Source: Acidobacteriaceae bacterium (GTDB lineage: Bacteria > Acidobacteriota > Terriglobia > Terriglobales > Acidobacteriaceae). Taken from it: DNA of 16,308 bases. Of the stretch, positions 1 to 7,725 are shown one piece after another (within the stretch, counting starts at the first letter, position 1; each line of letters opens with the position of its first letter). The notes under the pieces are model-generated. The model made no database searches. It was not told the DNA's origin and was given only the letters and a program-made list of their open reading frames with translations. The stretch covers positions 1,900 to 18,207 of the forward strand of contig PLKU01000231.1 of the NCBI GenBank assembly GCA_003140705.1, given 5' to 3'. Both the position numbers and the translations under genes were made by a program.

Positions 1-1
1 T

Positions 2-529
2 CCAGAGGACTCTCCGCTGCGGCACAAGTGGATGGAAATTGCTGCTAGTGCGGGACACCATAACCCGCGCCGTCTCAATCACTATTTCAATGGTGGAATG
101 GTCGGCGTATCCGCCGACCAGATCAGTTTTCTCCATTTGTGGAAGCGCATGATCGAAATGGCTGAGGCGACAGGCTGCAATCTGAAGGGTTTCATGGCTG
201 GTGGCCGGGAGATGCCCTTCCATGCCAGCGATCAGGATGCGCTCAACATTGCCGCCATGTACACTGAGCATCCACTTACCACCATGGGACCGGAGGCGAT
301 GGGATTCGTTCCCGCCGGGTTTACCATGCACCATGCCGTAGGCCCCAAGCCCTGGAGGGGATCGCTGTTACTCAGTGCTCTGGCAGGCAACCCGCTCTTC
401 CCTTCGACCAAGTTCTTTTTCACTCAACTTTCGTCACCCATACATCCCTACTCCATCCTGCAACTGCGATCCAAGCAACTGGCTTGCGGGATTGCCGCCC
501 TGATTGGACGCTTCTACTGCAGGCGATAG
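2..529 (+). CDS. GT8-like glycosyltransferase, 3' part (5' end outside the window)
   Basis: The frame is open from the first bases of the window to a TAG stop, so the gene begins upstream and about 175 codons are visible. The first in-window ATG (32) is internal. Numbering from that Met, the features are: an FNGG segment (residues 19-22), which resembles the 'FNxG' region of GT-A nucleotide-sugar transferases; a DQDALN block (67-72); and HAVGPKPW (101-108). The last closely resembles the HxxGxxKPW metal and UDP-binding motif of GT8 enzymes such as LgtC and glycogenin. After it comes a short basic, hydrophobic tail ending FYCRR, a plausible natural C terminus. The likely role is transfer of a sugar from a nucleotide donor onto a cell-surface glycan, fitting the neighbouring methyltransferase, GT4 and flippase genes. 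Donor and acceptor cannot be told. The family call is moderately sure; the exact subfamily is inference. Confidence 0.72.
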   Translation, partial: PEDSPLRHKWMEIAASAGHHNPRRLNHYFNGGMVGVSADQISFLHLWKRMIEMAEATGCNLKGFMAGGREMPFHASDQDALNIAAMYTEHPLTTMGPEAMGFVPAGFTMHHAVGPKPWRGSLLLSALAGNPLFPSTKFFFTQLSSPIHPYSILQLRSKQLACGIAALIGRFYCRR

Positions 530-761
530 GGATGCTCAATCCTTCGGTGTCGGAAGCTAGCAGTTTCACAAGTCCATCGCTATGGAAGATCCGCGGTCAA
601 GTTCGACCTGCAGATCATTGGATCCCAATCCGACGGCCGAATGACACTCAATCGAGAGACCGCAATGTCGGGGTGGTCAATCCTCATGGAACACCTGTGG
701 GCGCGAACAGCAGATGGTATATTGTCGATAACCTCGAAGCGCTGGATCGGATATCGCAATC

Positions 762-1508
762 ATGGGCCGTAGACTGAACCTTCTTTTCCAATACTTTTTG
801 GAGTTGACACCCTTCGATGTTTGCCGGCGGTTGCCAACCGTCACCCTAGCGCCGGTTGACCTTCTGCTGGCAAGCTACGAAGCCCGCGGCGACGCCATCA
901 CTATCCTGCAAATCGGTGCCTGCGATGGTGTTACGAATGATCCTGTTCACAGGCACGTGGCGAAGGGATTAAACCGTGCAGTACTAGTTGAACCGAATCC
1001 ATTGGCTTTTGCTCGATTGCAAAAGACTTATGCTGGATGCCCGAACGTCACACTTGTCCAATGCGCGATCGCCGAGCAGGATGGTGAGGCTCATCTTTAC
1101 CGGCTAAAGGGCACTGGCATGAAGGAAGCGGAAGTCGATTTAACACTTCAAATATCGTCCTTTTTTCGGAAGCACCTGGAGCGTCATGGCAAGGAGGATC
1201 ACGAAATTGAAAGGATTACGGTGTCCGCCCGATCCCTCAGCTCACTCGTGGCGGAGCTATGCCTGACCAGGGTTGATCTGCTGCAAATCGACGTTGAAGG
1301 GTTCGATGCTCAGGTAGTCCGCATGGCTTTGAAGTTGCCGGTGTTGCCCTACTGCATCCATTTTGAACACTTCCATTTGGGCAAGGCAGATCGAAAGCCG
1401 CTCTTTGACTTGCTCCACTCCAATGGTTATCTGCTCGGCTATGACGCTTGGAACGTTCTCGCGCTCCAGACACAAGTCATGGACGAGTTGAGAATGGGAA
1501 AACCATAG
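762..1508 (+). CDS. FkbM family SAM-dependent methyltransferase
   Basis: A 248-residue protein, a usual length for FkbM methyltransferases. The SAM-binding loop is QIGACDG (50-56), followed by the acidic residue after beta strand 2 in LVEPNP (75-80). The family hallmark IDVEGFD (176-182) is present. FkbM enzymes O-methylate hydroxyls on polyketides or sugars; beside glycosyltransferases and a flippase, methylation of a glycan residue or glycan terminus is the likely job (inference). No transmembrane segment or signal peptide is seen, so it should be cytosolic. The ATG start has no convincing Shine-Dalgarno sequence. A TATATT box at 718-723 could be a -10 element giving a leader of about 30 nt, but no -35 match was found. 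The 232 bp before it hold no recognisable gene. Confidence 0.88.
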   Translation: MGRRLNLLFQYFLELTPFDVCRRLPTVTLAPVDLLLASYEARGDAITILQIGACDGVTNDPVHRHVAKGLNRAVLVEPNPLAFARLQKTYAGCPNVTLVQCAIAEQDGEAHLYRLKGTGMKEAEVDLTLQISSFFRKHLERHGKEDHEIERITVSARSLSSLVAELCLTRVDLLQIDVEGFDAQVVRMALKLPVLPYCIHFEHFHLGKADRKPLFDLLHSNGYLLGYDAWNVLALQTQVMDELRMGKP

Positions 1509-1648
1509 TTTCGATTAGACGATTCGTGCGTCTCACTGGCCGGAGGTGACTTCAGCAGAGGGCCCCCGGTCCCTGGAGTTCTATGCTTTCGGTCTCGCTC
1601 CTGGCTATCCACTCCCGCTATCATTTCCATCCCTCGTTCTTGAGCAAG

Positions 1649-1654
1649 TATACT
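1649..1654 (+). promoter_or_regulatory. Putative -10 box (TATACT) of a leaderless promoter for the GT4 gene at 1662
   Basis: TATACT matches the sigma-70 -10 consensus in five of six positions and ends 7 bp before the ATG at 1662, placing the predicted transcription start at or 1 nt before the start codon. There is no Shine-Dalgarno sequence between it and the ATG, and no good -35 hexamer. The same arrangement recurs at other gene starts in this window, which raises confidence. The start site is predicted, not measured. Confidence 0.5.
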
Positions 1655-1661
1655 GGCGGCG

Positions 1662-2702
1662 ATGTCACTTCTTCTCTTGGATCATAGCTTTGCCTGGTTT
1701 GGGAAACACGCTGGCATTGGGCAGCTCGGTCAAAACCTGGGCCTCCTTGGCTGCTCCAACACCGTTATTCGGCCCAGAAAGGGGTTTACCACAAGAATCG
1801 CCGGCAAGGCCTATTCGGCCTGGATGCGGCATCCAAATCGCGACCAGGCATTGGCTGCGTCCGAGTTCGAATTTGTACTTCGCATGCGCCTCGCACGGAG
1901 CCCAGGTCATGTCTTGATCCTGGAGGATCATATACGGTTTCTCTCGCCCCCATCTAAACACGCGCGCTGGATTGGCACGATGCACCTGCCGAGGAGATGT
2001 TGGAAAGATTCCGACCTTGAATATCTTCGAGCGCTGCCTGAGGTGATTGTCTTGTCGGAAAACGTGCGCGATGAGTTCAGTGACATCTTCAACCGCTCTC
2101 AAATCAAAGTTCTGCCGCATGGGGTCGATACAGATTTCTTTAGGCCATCGGCCGCCTCCCGAGACGCGCGTCCACACAAGTTCATTTTTGTTGGGGCGTG
2201 GCTGAGAAATACTGCCATGCTTGCTCGGGTCATACCCGAGATCAGCCGCAGGTTCCCGGACGTGATCTTTGATTTGGTTGTACCGCTTTTTGCGAGACAA
2301 GACCCGGCAATCAGGCAACTGAGCAATGAACCCTCAGTTAGGTGGTATCACAACCTGAGCGATGAAGATCTACTAACGCGATATCAAACGTCGACGGCGA
2401 TGCTCATGCCGATGGAAGACAGTTCAGCGAACAATGCCGTCGTAGAAGCCCTCGCCTGTGGCCTCCCCATCATTACAACCGATACTGGTGGGATCAGGAG
2501 CTACGGCGGAGGGGAGGTGTTCCCACTTGTCAAGAACAATGATGATGCGGCTTGCCTGGGATTGGCTGAAGCTTATCTCAATCAGCCGGAGTTAGCTGCG
2601 AGGATTGGGAGAGAGTGCAGGGCGTTCGCTGAGACCAGGCTTGCGTGGGAGATTGCGGCAAAGGAATACATTGGCGCATACCAGTCGCTTGGATTCGTAT
2701 GA
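1662..2702 (+). CDS. GT4-type glycosyltransferase (group 1 family)
   Basis: A 346-residue retaining glycosyltransferase of the GT-B fold. The linker and start of the C-terminal Rossmann domain show HGVDTDFF (153-160), followed by the beta strand KFIFVGAW (173-180). The donor-binding region is MEDSSANNAVVEALACGLP (251-269). Here the second Glu of the EX7E pair is Glu262, while the first position is Ser254, with Glu252 two residues earlier. This 'S-x-NNAxxEAxACG' variant occurs in a branch of GT4 enzymes. It probably adds a sugar to a lipid-linked glycan at the inner face of the cytoplasmic membrane (inference). It lies 153 bp after the FkbM gene, and the flippase follows 104 bp later. Substrate cannot be predicted. 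A -10-like box directly before the ATG suggests its own leaderless promoter. Confidence 0.88.
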   Translation: MSLLLLDHSFAWFGKHAGIGQLGQNLGLLGCSNTVIRPRKGFTTRIAGKAYSAWMRHPNRDQALAASEFEFVLRMRLARSPGHVLILEDHIRFLSPPSKHARWIGTMHLPRRCWKDSDLEYLRALPEVIVLSENVRDEFSDIFNRSQIKVLPHGVDTDFFRPSAASRDARPHKFIFVGAWLRNTAMLARVIPEISRRFPDVIFDLVVPLFARQDPAIRQLSNEPSVRWYHNLSDEDLLTRYQTSTAMLMPMEDSSANNAVVEALACGLPIITTDTGGIRSYGGGEVFPLVKNNDDAACLGLAEAYLNQPELAARIGRECRAFAETRLAWEIAAKEYIGAYQSLGFV

Positions 2703-2703
2703 T

Positions 2704-2718
2704 TGAGGAAACTCCTCA
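2704..2718 (+). terminator. Small hairpin just after the GT4 stop codon, weak terminator candidate
   Basis: TGAGGA, a 3-nt AAC loop, then TCCTCA form a perfect 6-bp stem one base after the TGA stop. The stem is only half GC and the following TCTTG is not a true T-tract, so intrinsic termination is doubtful. It could instead protect the mRNA 3' end or modestly attenuate read-through into the flippase. Confidence 0.22.
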
Positions 2719-2806
2719 TCTTGAATGTCGAAGGTAAACGGGCGATCCGGCGGGATTGAGAAAGGCCACCGATGTGTGACCGCAACCTTGAAAGTTACGG
2801 GACGCG

Positions 2807-4090
2807 ATGAAAAGGAAACACTTGCTCTCTTGGGGCGGAGTGCTTACCCGATTCTTTACGATTCAATTGCTTGTCCAGGCTGCCAATGCAGTGACTGGCA
2901 TCGCAATTATTCGCATTCTTTCAAAGCAAGACTACGCATTCTATTCGATTGCTACCTCATTTATGTTCTCGGCTGCGGCCCTGACTGATTGCGGGATCAG
3001 CGCCGCGCTATCGGCGCTCGGTGGAACCGTGTGGGAAGATGGGGAGGCGCTTGGAAAGCTCATCAATTCTGCTCTCAGTATTCGACGATGGCTCGTCGCC
3101 ATAGTCGTGCTGGGAGTTGGCGTGACGGCGCCTTTGATGTTCCTTAGAGATGGCGCCTCTCTAATCTCTGCGTTCTCCTTTACCGGCGTTCTAATCACTT
3201 CGTTGTTGTTTCAATTCGGGACCGGTGTATTCGGCATAGTTCCCCAATTGCGGTCGAACTACCGGTTGATTGAAGCAGCAGCTATCCTCTCAGTTGTTAC
3301 AAGGCTGGCGATTCTCGCACTCTTTTACCTTACGCACCTGAATGCCACAACGGCGCTGCTCGCAAACTGTGCTGGATTTGGAGTGCAGCTTTGGCTCTAC
3401 CAAAGGTATGCGGGCAATCAGGTCAACCTGCGCGCAAAGGCCGAGAAGCACACTGTGTCAGCCATTCTTGTCATCATTCGGAAGCAGATACCCTACGAGC
3501 TCTACGGTGTGCTTTCAGGGCAGATCGGCGTCCTTCTCATCAGCTTGTTTGGCAATAGCGCGCGGGTAGCCGATGTGGGCGCTCTGGGAAGGCTCGCGAT
3601 GATTTTTACGGCCATGTCAAGCGTGTTGGCCAATATTCTTGTCCCCCGATTCGCCCGCTGTCAGGACCCCAAGCGTTTGCGTGCCCTGTTTCTAAGGATC
3701 ATAGGTCTGTACAGCTTCGCAGTCAGTTCTGTCTTGGTGATCGGCTGGCTCTTCCCGAATCAGCTCGTAAGCATTCTTGGGCCGCGCTATGGCGAATTGG
3801 GAGGGCAATGCCTTCTTGCTCTGAGCTGTTCTGTGAGCGCAGCGATCCTTGCGGCGATATGGGGGCTAAACGTGAGTCGGGGCTGGATCGTGCCGGCGTG
3901 GATCGGTCTGACTGCCGGCCTATCTTCTCAGGTTCTTGGAATCGTGATTTTTGATATCCGGTCCGTCCATGGTGTCCTAGAGTTGAGTCTGTTCACAAAC
4001 TGCGCGGGACTTTTCGTTAATCTGATTGCGACAGCCCTCTTTCTGCGCTCCTCTGAGCAAGGATTGGTCCAGGCGACATTTCAACCCTGA
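2807..4090 (+). CDS. Wzx-type polysaccharide flippase (MOP superfamily)
   Basis: A 427-residue, very hydrophobic protein with about 12 predicted membrane-spanning stretches, the layout of the polysaccharide transport branch of the MOP superfamily. The first helix pair carries an N-terminal VLTRFFTIQLLVQAANAV segment and an LSKQDYAFYSIA loop, equivalent to the 'G(P)xxYGxxS' loop typical of Wzx and RfbX proteins. The middle has a QIPYELYGVLSGQIG helix that matches the usual start of the second six-helix bundle. Family members flip undecaprenyl-linked oligosaccharide units across the inner membrane. Next to two glycosyltransferases and two methyltransferases it probably flips the unit they build (inference). 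The ATG at 2807 has only a weak upstream GGGA. Fold and family are confident; the substrate is unknown. Confidence 0.85.
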   Translation: MKRKHLLSWGGVLTRFFTIQLLVQAANAVTGIAIIRILSKQDYAFYSIATSFMFSAAALTDCGISAALSALGGTVWEDGEALGKLINSALSIRRWLVAIVVLGVGVTAPLMFLRDGASLISAFSFTGVLITSLLFQFGTGVFGIVPQLRSNYRLIEAAAILSVVTRLAILALFYLTHLNATTALLANCAGFGVQLWLYQRYAGNQVNLRAKAEKHTVSAILVIIRKQIPYELYGVLSGQIGVLLISLFGNSARVADVGALGRLAMIFTAMSSVLANILVPRFARCQDPKRLRALFLRIIGLYSFAVSSVLVIGWLFPNQLVSILGPRYGELGGQCLLALSCSVSAAILAAIWGLNVSRGWIVPAWIGLTAGLSSQVLGIVIFDIRSVHGVLELSLFTNCAGLFVNLIATALFLRSSEQGLVQATFQP

Positions 4091-4172
4091 AGCCTGAGAC
4101 CCTGCCGCTTGAGCCCCTGCTGGCATCTAAATTCCCTCGCCGGAGCGTTTGGCGAAAGCCCAGCAAACTGAT

Positions 4173-4985
4173 TCATTCCAAGGGCCTGCGCAGCACGGAG
4201 ACCATCTGGGTATGGAATGCCTCGCGGAGAACTCTAGGAAGCATTCTGGTTGCCTTCTCCAATCCGCGGACCAGGGGGAAAGGCAGGTAGGGCAAGAGAT
4301 GGCCGAGCTTGATGTGGCCGTTGGTAAGAGGGTTTGTCATCAGTTCGAGGCGTTCAGTCTCGAGGCCCACGTTCGAGGCCAGGGAGGTGAATTCTGCTGC
4401 ATCGAGCAGGAAGATGTGGCCATCTGAATTTGGCTTGAACTGCACGGCTTCGTAGACAGTTGGATCCGGACAGTCGCTGAACCGTGGAAGATGAGAGCGG
4501 AAATACCTTCCATTGGGAGTGGTCACAAAGAGAACGCCGCCGGGCTTCAGGAGAGTCGCCATTGCCGCAAGAAAATGGTCAGGATGGGCCATGTGCTCAA
4601 TGACTTCAAAGGCCACCACTGCGTCGAAGCGGTCGGCCCAGCTTTTCGCCAATTCAAAGATATTCCCGGCGGCGAACTCCACGCGGCCAGACTCATATTT
4701 GAGCTTCACAAACTCCGAAAGCTCACCGCGCAGGTCGTTCCAGGTGACCCTGTAGCCCATTTCAGCGAGCGGAAGGGTGAAGTTACCGCTCGCGGCTGCA
4801 ACGTCGAGTATAGTTCCGCCTGCTGGGACCAGTTCCTCGATCGCTTGGAGAGCCCACGCGCGACGATTTCGATACTGATAGGTGTAGCCGAGGTCTTTTC
4901 GATTGCCCCATAGCTCGAGCTCGTCATAGGAGTAGCTGAGTCTGAACGACTCGGGCCAGGTCTCGCTGTATTGTGGTCGCAACAT
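4173..4985 (-). CDS. Class I SAM-dependent methyltransferase (UbiG/Methyltransf_23 type)
   Basis: From the ATG at 4985 the protein has 270 residues. The SAM-binding glycine loop is ILDVAAASGN (59-68), with a strand-2 acidic residue in TWNDLRG, and a strand-4 motif FEVIEHM (126-132), followed by LLKPGGVLFVTTPN. These are the hallmarks of class I methyltransferases acting on small molecules or glycans. A TTG codon at 5021 would add 12 residues, but a TACAAT -10 box at 5029-5024 predicts transcription starting near 5017, after that TTG, so 4985 is preferred. Neither start has a clear Shine-Dalgarno sequence. The gene is convergent with the flippase, 82 bp away, and divergent from gmd. Sugar or lipid-linked glycan methylation is inferred from context only. 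Confidence 0.85.
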   Translation of the reverse strand: MLRPQYSETWPESFRLSYSYDELELWGNRKDLGYTYQYRNRRAWALQAIEELVPAGGTILDVAAASGNFTLPLAEMGYRVTWNDLRGELSEFVKLKYESGRVEFAAGNIFELAKSWADRFDAVVAFEVIEHMAHPDHFLAAMATLLKPGGVLFVTTPNGRYFRSHLPRFSDCPDPTVYEAVQFKPNSDGHIFLLDAAEFTSLASNVGLETERLELMTNPLTNGHIKLGHLLPYLPFPLVRGLEKATRMLPRVLREAFHTQMVSVLRRPLE

Positions 4986-5023
4986 GATTGAGTCCGGAAT
5001 CGCGCCGTCGTGTACCCGCAATG

Positions 5024-5029
5024 ATTGTA
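5024..5029 (-). promoter_or_regulatory. Putative -10 box (TACAAT) for the - strand methyltransferase
   Basis: Read on the - strand, TACAAT occupies 5029 to 5024. The predicted transcription start is near 5017, giving a leader of about 32 nt to the ATG at 4985. The identical hexamer precedes coaBC and the mini-ORF upstream of the ABC exporter. No convincing -35 box was seen. Confidence 0.4.
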
Positions 5030-5437
5030 ACCGAAGACTCGTAACAGAATACCGCCTCAGTCAATCCGGCTTTTTCCGGAAAGGGGGAAAGGAGTTGCAC
5101 GCGAGCGAAGTCCTGTAAGCCCTTTTTGAATCCTCTAGAGGCCTGTCCGAACACAACGAATGAAAGCTGAGATTGCAGGTCGAATGATGGAAACGGGATC
5201 CGAGATGGGAAGCCGATTTCGGAGCTTCATCGGATTGGAGCGAAGTCTTAGCGCAAATCAAACCCTGGTAGTCGGCCTTGCCCTCGCTTGACTATCGAAG
5301 ATGGCCAATGGCACCACCCGCCGAAATGCGACCTGGCAGCTGTGTTCCGAGCGCCTTTCATCAAGACCTTTCCAATTAGGCAGCTGCCCGTTCAGGCAAG
5401 TTCCTTGCAGATGACACATGGCTAGCTGGGCGTCAAC
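5030..5437. other. Divergent intergenic region between the methyltransferase and gmd
   Basis: About 400 bp without a credible gene; short open frames on the - strand have no recognisable protein character. It carries the two divergent promoter candidates at its edges. Inside are a perfect 10-bp palindrome CCTCTAGAGG at 5132-5141, and a short inverted repeat TCCGG/CCGGA with a 6-nt loop at 5065-5080. Either could be a regulator site or chance; neither is positioned over a -35 or -10 element. The length suggests regulation of the glycan genes from here, but nothing identifies a factor. Confidence 0.5.
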
Positions 5438-5443
5438 TATAAT
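5438..5443 (+). promoter_or_regulatory. Putative -10 box (TATAAT) for gmd-fcl
   Basis: A perfect TATAAT with a predicted transcription start near 5450. The nearest -35-like match, ATGACA at 5411-5416, is 21 bp away, longer than the usual 16-18. If used, the mRNA starts only about 6 nt before an in-frame ATG at 5456 and about 130 nt before the conserved gmd start at 5582. Confidence 0.5.
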
Positions 5444-5581
5444 GTCGACTGTGTCATGAATTGGGATGAAATGCCCGTGTTGTCGCAGGAGGAATTCAGG
5501 CGGTCTTTCCTGCCGCGTTTCAGGGGCGCAAGAACGCTGTGGCTTCGGCCCGAAACGAATACAGTTGATGAAGGCAGGTTC

Positions 5582-6652
5582 ATGGGGAAAGTCGCTCTAA
5601 TTACTGGAATCACTGGCCAGGACGGCGCTTACTTGGCCGATCTGTTGTTAGCAAAAGGATACTTGGTGCATGGTATCAAGCGGCGTTCGTCGTCTTTCAA
5701 CTCGGCGCGCATCGACCATATCTACGAGGATCCCCATGTCCCAGATAGTCATTTCCAGATTCACTACGGAGATATGACCGACTCCACCAATCTGATTCGA
5801 ATCGTCCAGGCGGTAAAGCCGGACGAAATCTATAATCTTGCGGCACAGAGCCACGTGCAAGTCAGCTTCGAAACTCCCGAGTACACTGCGAATGCCGATG
5901 CCACAGGCGCTCTCCGTATCCTGGAGGCGATCCGAATCCTAGGGCTTGTCGAAAAGACGCGGTTCTACCAAGCTTCTACCTCTGAGCTGTATGGAAAGGT
6001 ACAAGAAACACCGCAAACGGAGACGACTCCATTCTACCCTCGGAGTCCATATGGCGTAGCCAAGCTATACGCTTACTGGATTACGGTAAACTACCGCGAA
6101 GCCTACGGGTTGCATGCCTCGAACGGCATCCTGTTCAATCACGAGAGCCCTGTGCGCGGCGAGACGTTTGTCACACGCAAGATTACGCGCGCGGTGGCGA
6201 GCATTCATCTGGGTGTCCAAAAGACGCTTTACATCGGCAACCTCGACTCCAAGCGCGACTGGGGCCATGCGCGAGACTATGTTGAAGGGATGTGGCGGAT
6301 CGTCCAGCAGCCCAAGCCAGACGACTACGTGCTAGCTACCGGTGAAGCCCACAGCGTGCGCGAGTTTATCGAACTTGCGTTCTCTAAAATTGACCGCAAG
6401 ATTGACTGGAAGGGTAAAGGCGTTGACGAAGTCGGGATCGATGCCATCAAGGGCGAAGTGCTGGTCAAGATCGATCCGCGCTATTTTCGTCCCACAGAAG
6501 TTGATCTTTTGCTCGGGGACGCTTCCAAGGCCCGCCGCGTCCTCGGGTGGAGACACTCGGTCGAGTTTCCCGAACTTGTTTCGGAGATGGTGGCTTCCGA
6601 TCTGAGAGTGATTGCCGGTGAATCGCACCGGAGAGAGAGCGGTCATGACTAG
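5582..6652 (+). CDS. gmd: GDP-mannose 4,6-dehydratase
   Basis: Converts GDP-D-mannose to GDP-4-keto-6-deoxy-D-mannose in the cytosol using bound NADP, the first step towards GDP-L-fucose and related deoxysugars. From the ATG at 5582 it has 356 residues, the normal family length. It begins [18 protein letters not shown] with the glycine-rich nucleotide loop at 9-15. Catalytic residues of this short-chain dehydrogenase/reductase are in place: Thr133 and Glu135 in STSELYG, Tyr157 and Lys161 in YGVAK. The substrate-region motif [16 protein letters not shown] is also intact. GAAGG 7 bp before the ATG is a good Shine-Dalgarno sequence. The frame stays open upstream to an ATG at 5456, which would add 42 residues with coding-like codon use, so a longer form is possible. 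It overlaps fcl by 8 bp, indicating a bicistronic operon. Confidence 0.96.
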   Translation: MGKVALITGITGQDGAYLADLLLAKGYLVHGIKRRSSSFNSARIDHIYEDPHVPDSHFQIHYGDMTDSTNLIRIVQAVKPDEIYNLAAQSHVQVSFETPEYTANADATGALRILEAIRILGLVEKTRFYQASTSELYGKVQETPQTETTPFYPRSPYGVAKLYAYWITVNYREAYGLHASNGILFNHESPVRGETFVTRKITRAVASIHLGVQKTLYIGNLDSKRDWGHARDYVEGMWRIVQQPKPDDYVLATGEAHSVREFIELAFSKIDRKIDWKGKGVDEVGIDAIKGEVLVKIDPRYFRPTEVDLLLGDASKARRVLGWRHSVEFPELVSEMVASDLRVIAGESHRRESGHD

Positions 6653-7604
6653 CTTCTATCTGGCCGGCAAGCGCGTTTGGGTTGCAGGGCACCGTGGGAT
6701 GGCAGGATCTGCGATTGCTCGCCGCCTGGCGCGTGAGAATTGCGAAATGGTCACGGCCACGAGAAGCGAACTCGATCTACTGCGTCAGGCGCATGTAGAC
6801 GCGTGGATGGCGGATCGAAAGATCGACGTGGTTTTTCTTGCCGCCGCCACCGTCGGCGGCATTATGGCCAATGCAACGCGACCGGCGGAGTTCTTGTACG
6901 ACAATCTCACGATCGAATCAAATATCATCCATGCGGCGTGGCAGACCGGTGTAAAGAAGCTTCTATTCCTGGGATCCTCTTGCATCTTTCCGCGTCTCGC
7001 CGAGCAGCCCATGCGGGAAGAAGCTCTGCTGACCGGGGCTTTGGAGCCGACAAACGAGTCGTATGCCATTGCCAAGATCGCCGGCATTAAGCTCTGCCAG
7101 GCTTTTCGCCGCCAGTACGGCTGTGATTTTGTCTCTGTGATGCCCACCAATCTCTATGGCCCCGGTGACCGGTACGACGCTGAGGGCGGCCATGTCGTGG
7201 CTGCCCTGATCATGAAGATCCATGCAGCAAAGGCCGCCGCCAGCCCGACGGTCGAATTGTGGGGAACAGGGAAGCCACGGCGAGAGTTTCTGTATTCAGA
7301 AGATCTGGCAGATGCCTGCGTTTTTGTCATGAAGAACTATTCTGAAGAGATGTTCCTGAACGTGGGCACTGGCGTCGATATGACGATCCTGGAACTCGCT
7401 CAGCGCATCGCGGCGATCATCGGATGGACTGGGACGTTCACGTTCGAAACTTCGAAACCCGACGGAATGCCGAGAAAAGTGATGGATGTCAGCCGCCTCC
7501 GCAACATGGGTTGGGTGGCGCCGACCAGCTTCGAGACAGGCATGAAGGAGGCGTATGACTGGTACGTTGCGAATGTGCCCGGTCCCTATGCCATGACAAC
7601 GTGA
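6645..7604 (+). CDS. fcl: GDP-L-fucose synthase (GDP-4-keto-6-deoxymannose 3,5-epimerase/4-reductase)
   Basis: Epimerises C3 and C5 and reduces C4 of the gmd product with NADPH, giving GDP-L-fucose. From the ATG at 6645 the protein has 319 residues, the usual length. The nucleotide loop is [11 protein letters not shown] (14-24). Active-site residues match the known enzyme: Ser111 and Cys113 in GSSCIFP, Tyr140 and Lys144 in SYAIAK, and His183 in EGGHVVAAL. These correspond to Ser107, Cys109, Tyr136, Lys140 and His179 of the E. coli enzyme. A TTG at 6612 is also in frame, but the ATG at 6645 has GGAGAGAG upstream and starts at the conserved N terminus. Its start lies inside the last codons of gmd, so translation is probably coupled. 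It supplies donor for fucosylation of the surface glycan. Confidence 0.96.
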   Translation: MTSFYLAGKRVWVAGHRGMAGSAIARRLARENCEMVTATRSELDLLRQAHVDAWMADRKIDVVFLAAATVGGIMANATRPAEFLYDNLTIESNIIHAAWQTGVKKLLFLGSSCIFPRLAEQPMREEALLTGALEPTNESYAIAKIAGIKLCQAFRRQYGCDFVSVMPTNLYGPGDRYDAEGGHVVAALIMKIHAAKAAASPTVELWGTGKPRREFLYSEDLADACVFVMKNYSEEMFLNVGTGVDMTILELAQRIAAIIGWTGTFTFETSKPDGMPRKVMDVSRLRNMGWVAPTSFETGMKEAYDWYVANVPGPYAMTT

Positions 7605-7713
7605 ATGGATGCAATGCCTGCTTTCGGTCCATCAAGTTGTAAAACCTCATCGCGATTGCGTTCGGCCTGACCTTGCCCCGGTTTCTCATTGGAGATTGGC
7701 GCCTGAAAGTTGA

Positions 7714-7719
7714 TAGAGT
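7714..7719 (+). promoter_or_regulatory. Putative -10 box (TAGAGT) of a leaderless promoter for the Wzi-like gene
   Basis: TAGAGT fits TANNNT and ends exactly 7 bp before the A of the ATG at 7726, so the predicted transcription start is the start codon itself. No Shine-Dalgarno sequence is evident. The hexamer matches TATAAT in only four positions and no good -35 is seen; support comes mainly from the repeated spacing at other genes. Confidence 0.38.
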
Positions 7720-7725
7720 GAGCGT

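Noticed and set aside
484..777. 97-codon + strand frame between the GT8-like gene and the FkbM gene
   Set aside because: It overlaps the ends of both neighbours, has no ribosome-binding site or recognisable domain, and a second frame (530-775) is equally open across the same stretch, so openness is not evidence. The 530-761 gap is left without a gene; a decayed gene remnant cannot be excluded.
1665..2318. 217-codon - strand frame inside the GT4 gene
   Set aside because: Lies wholly within a gene with clear GT4 motifs on the + strand and shows no family features; an antisense shadow.
4118..4165. Possible bidirectional terminator between the convergent flippase and methyltransferase (TGCTGG/CCAGCA with an inner GGC-GAAA-GCC hairpin)
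   Set aside because: The stems are short and broken, and there is no T-tract on either strand; a GNRA-capped 3-bp hairpin is too weak to call.
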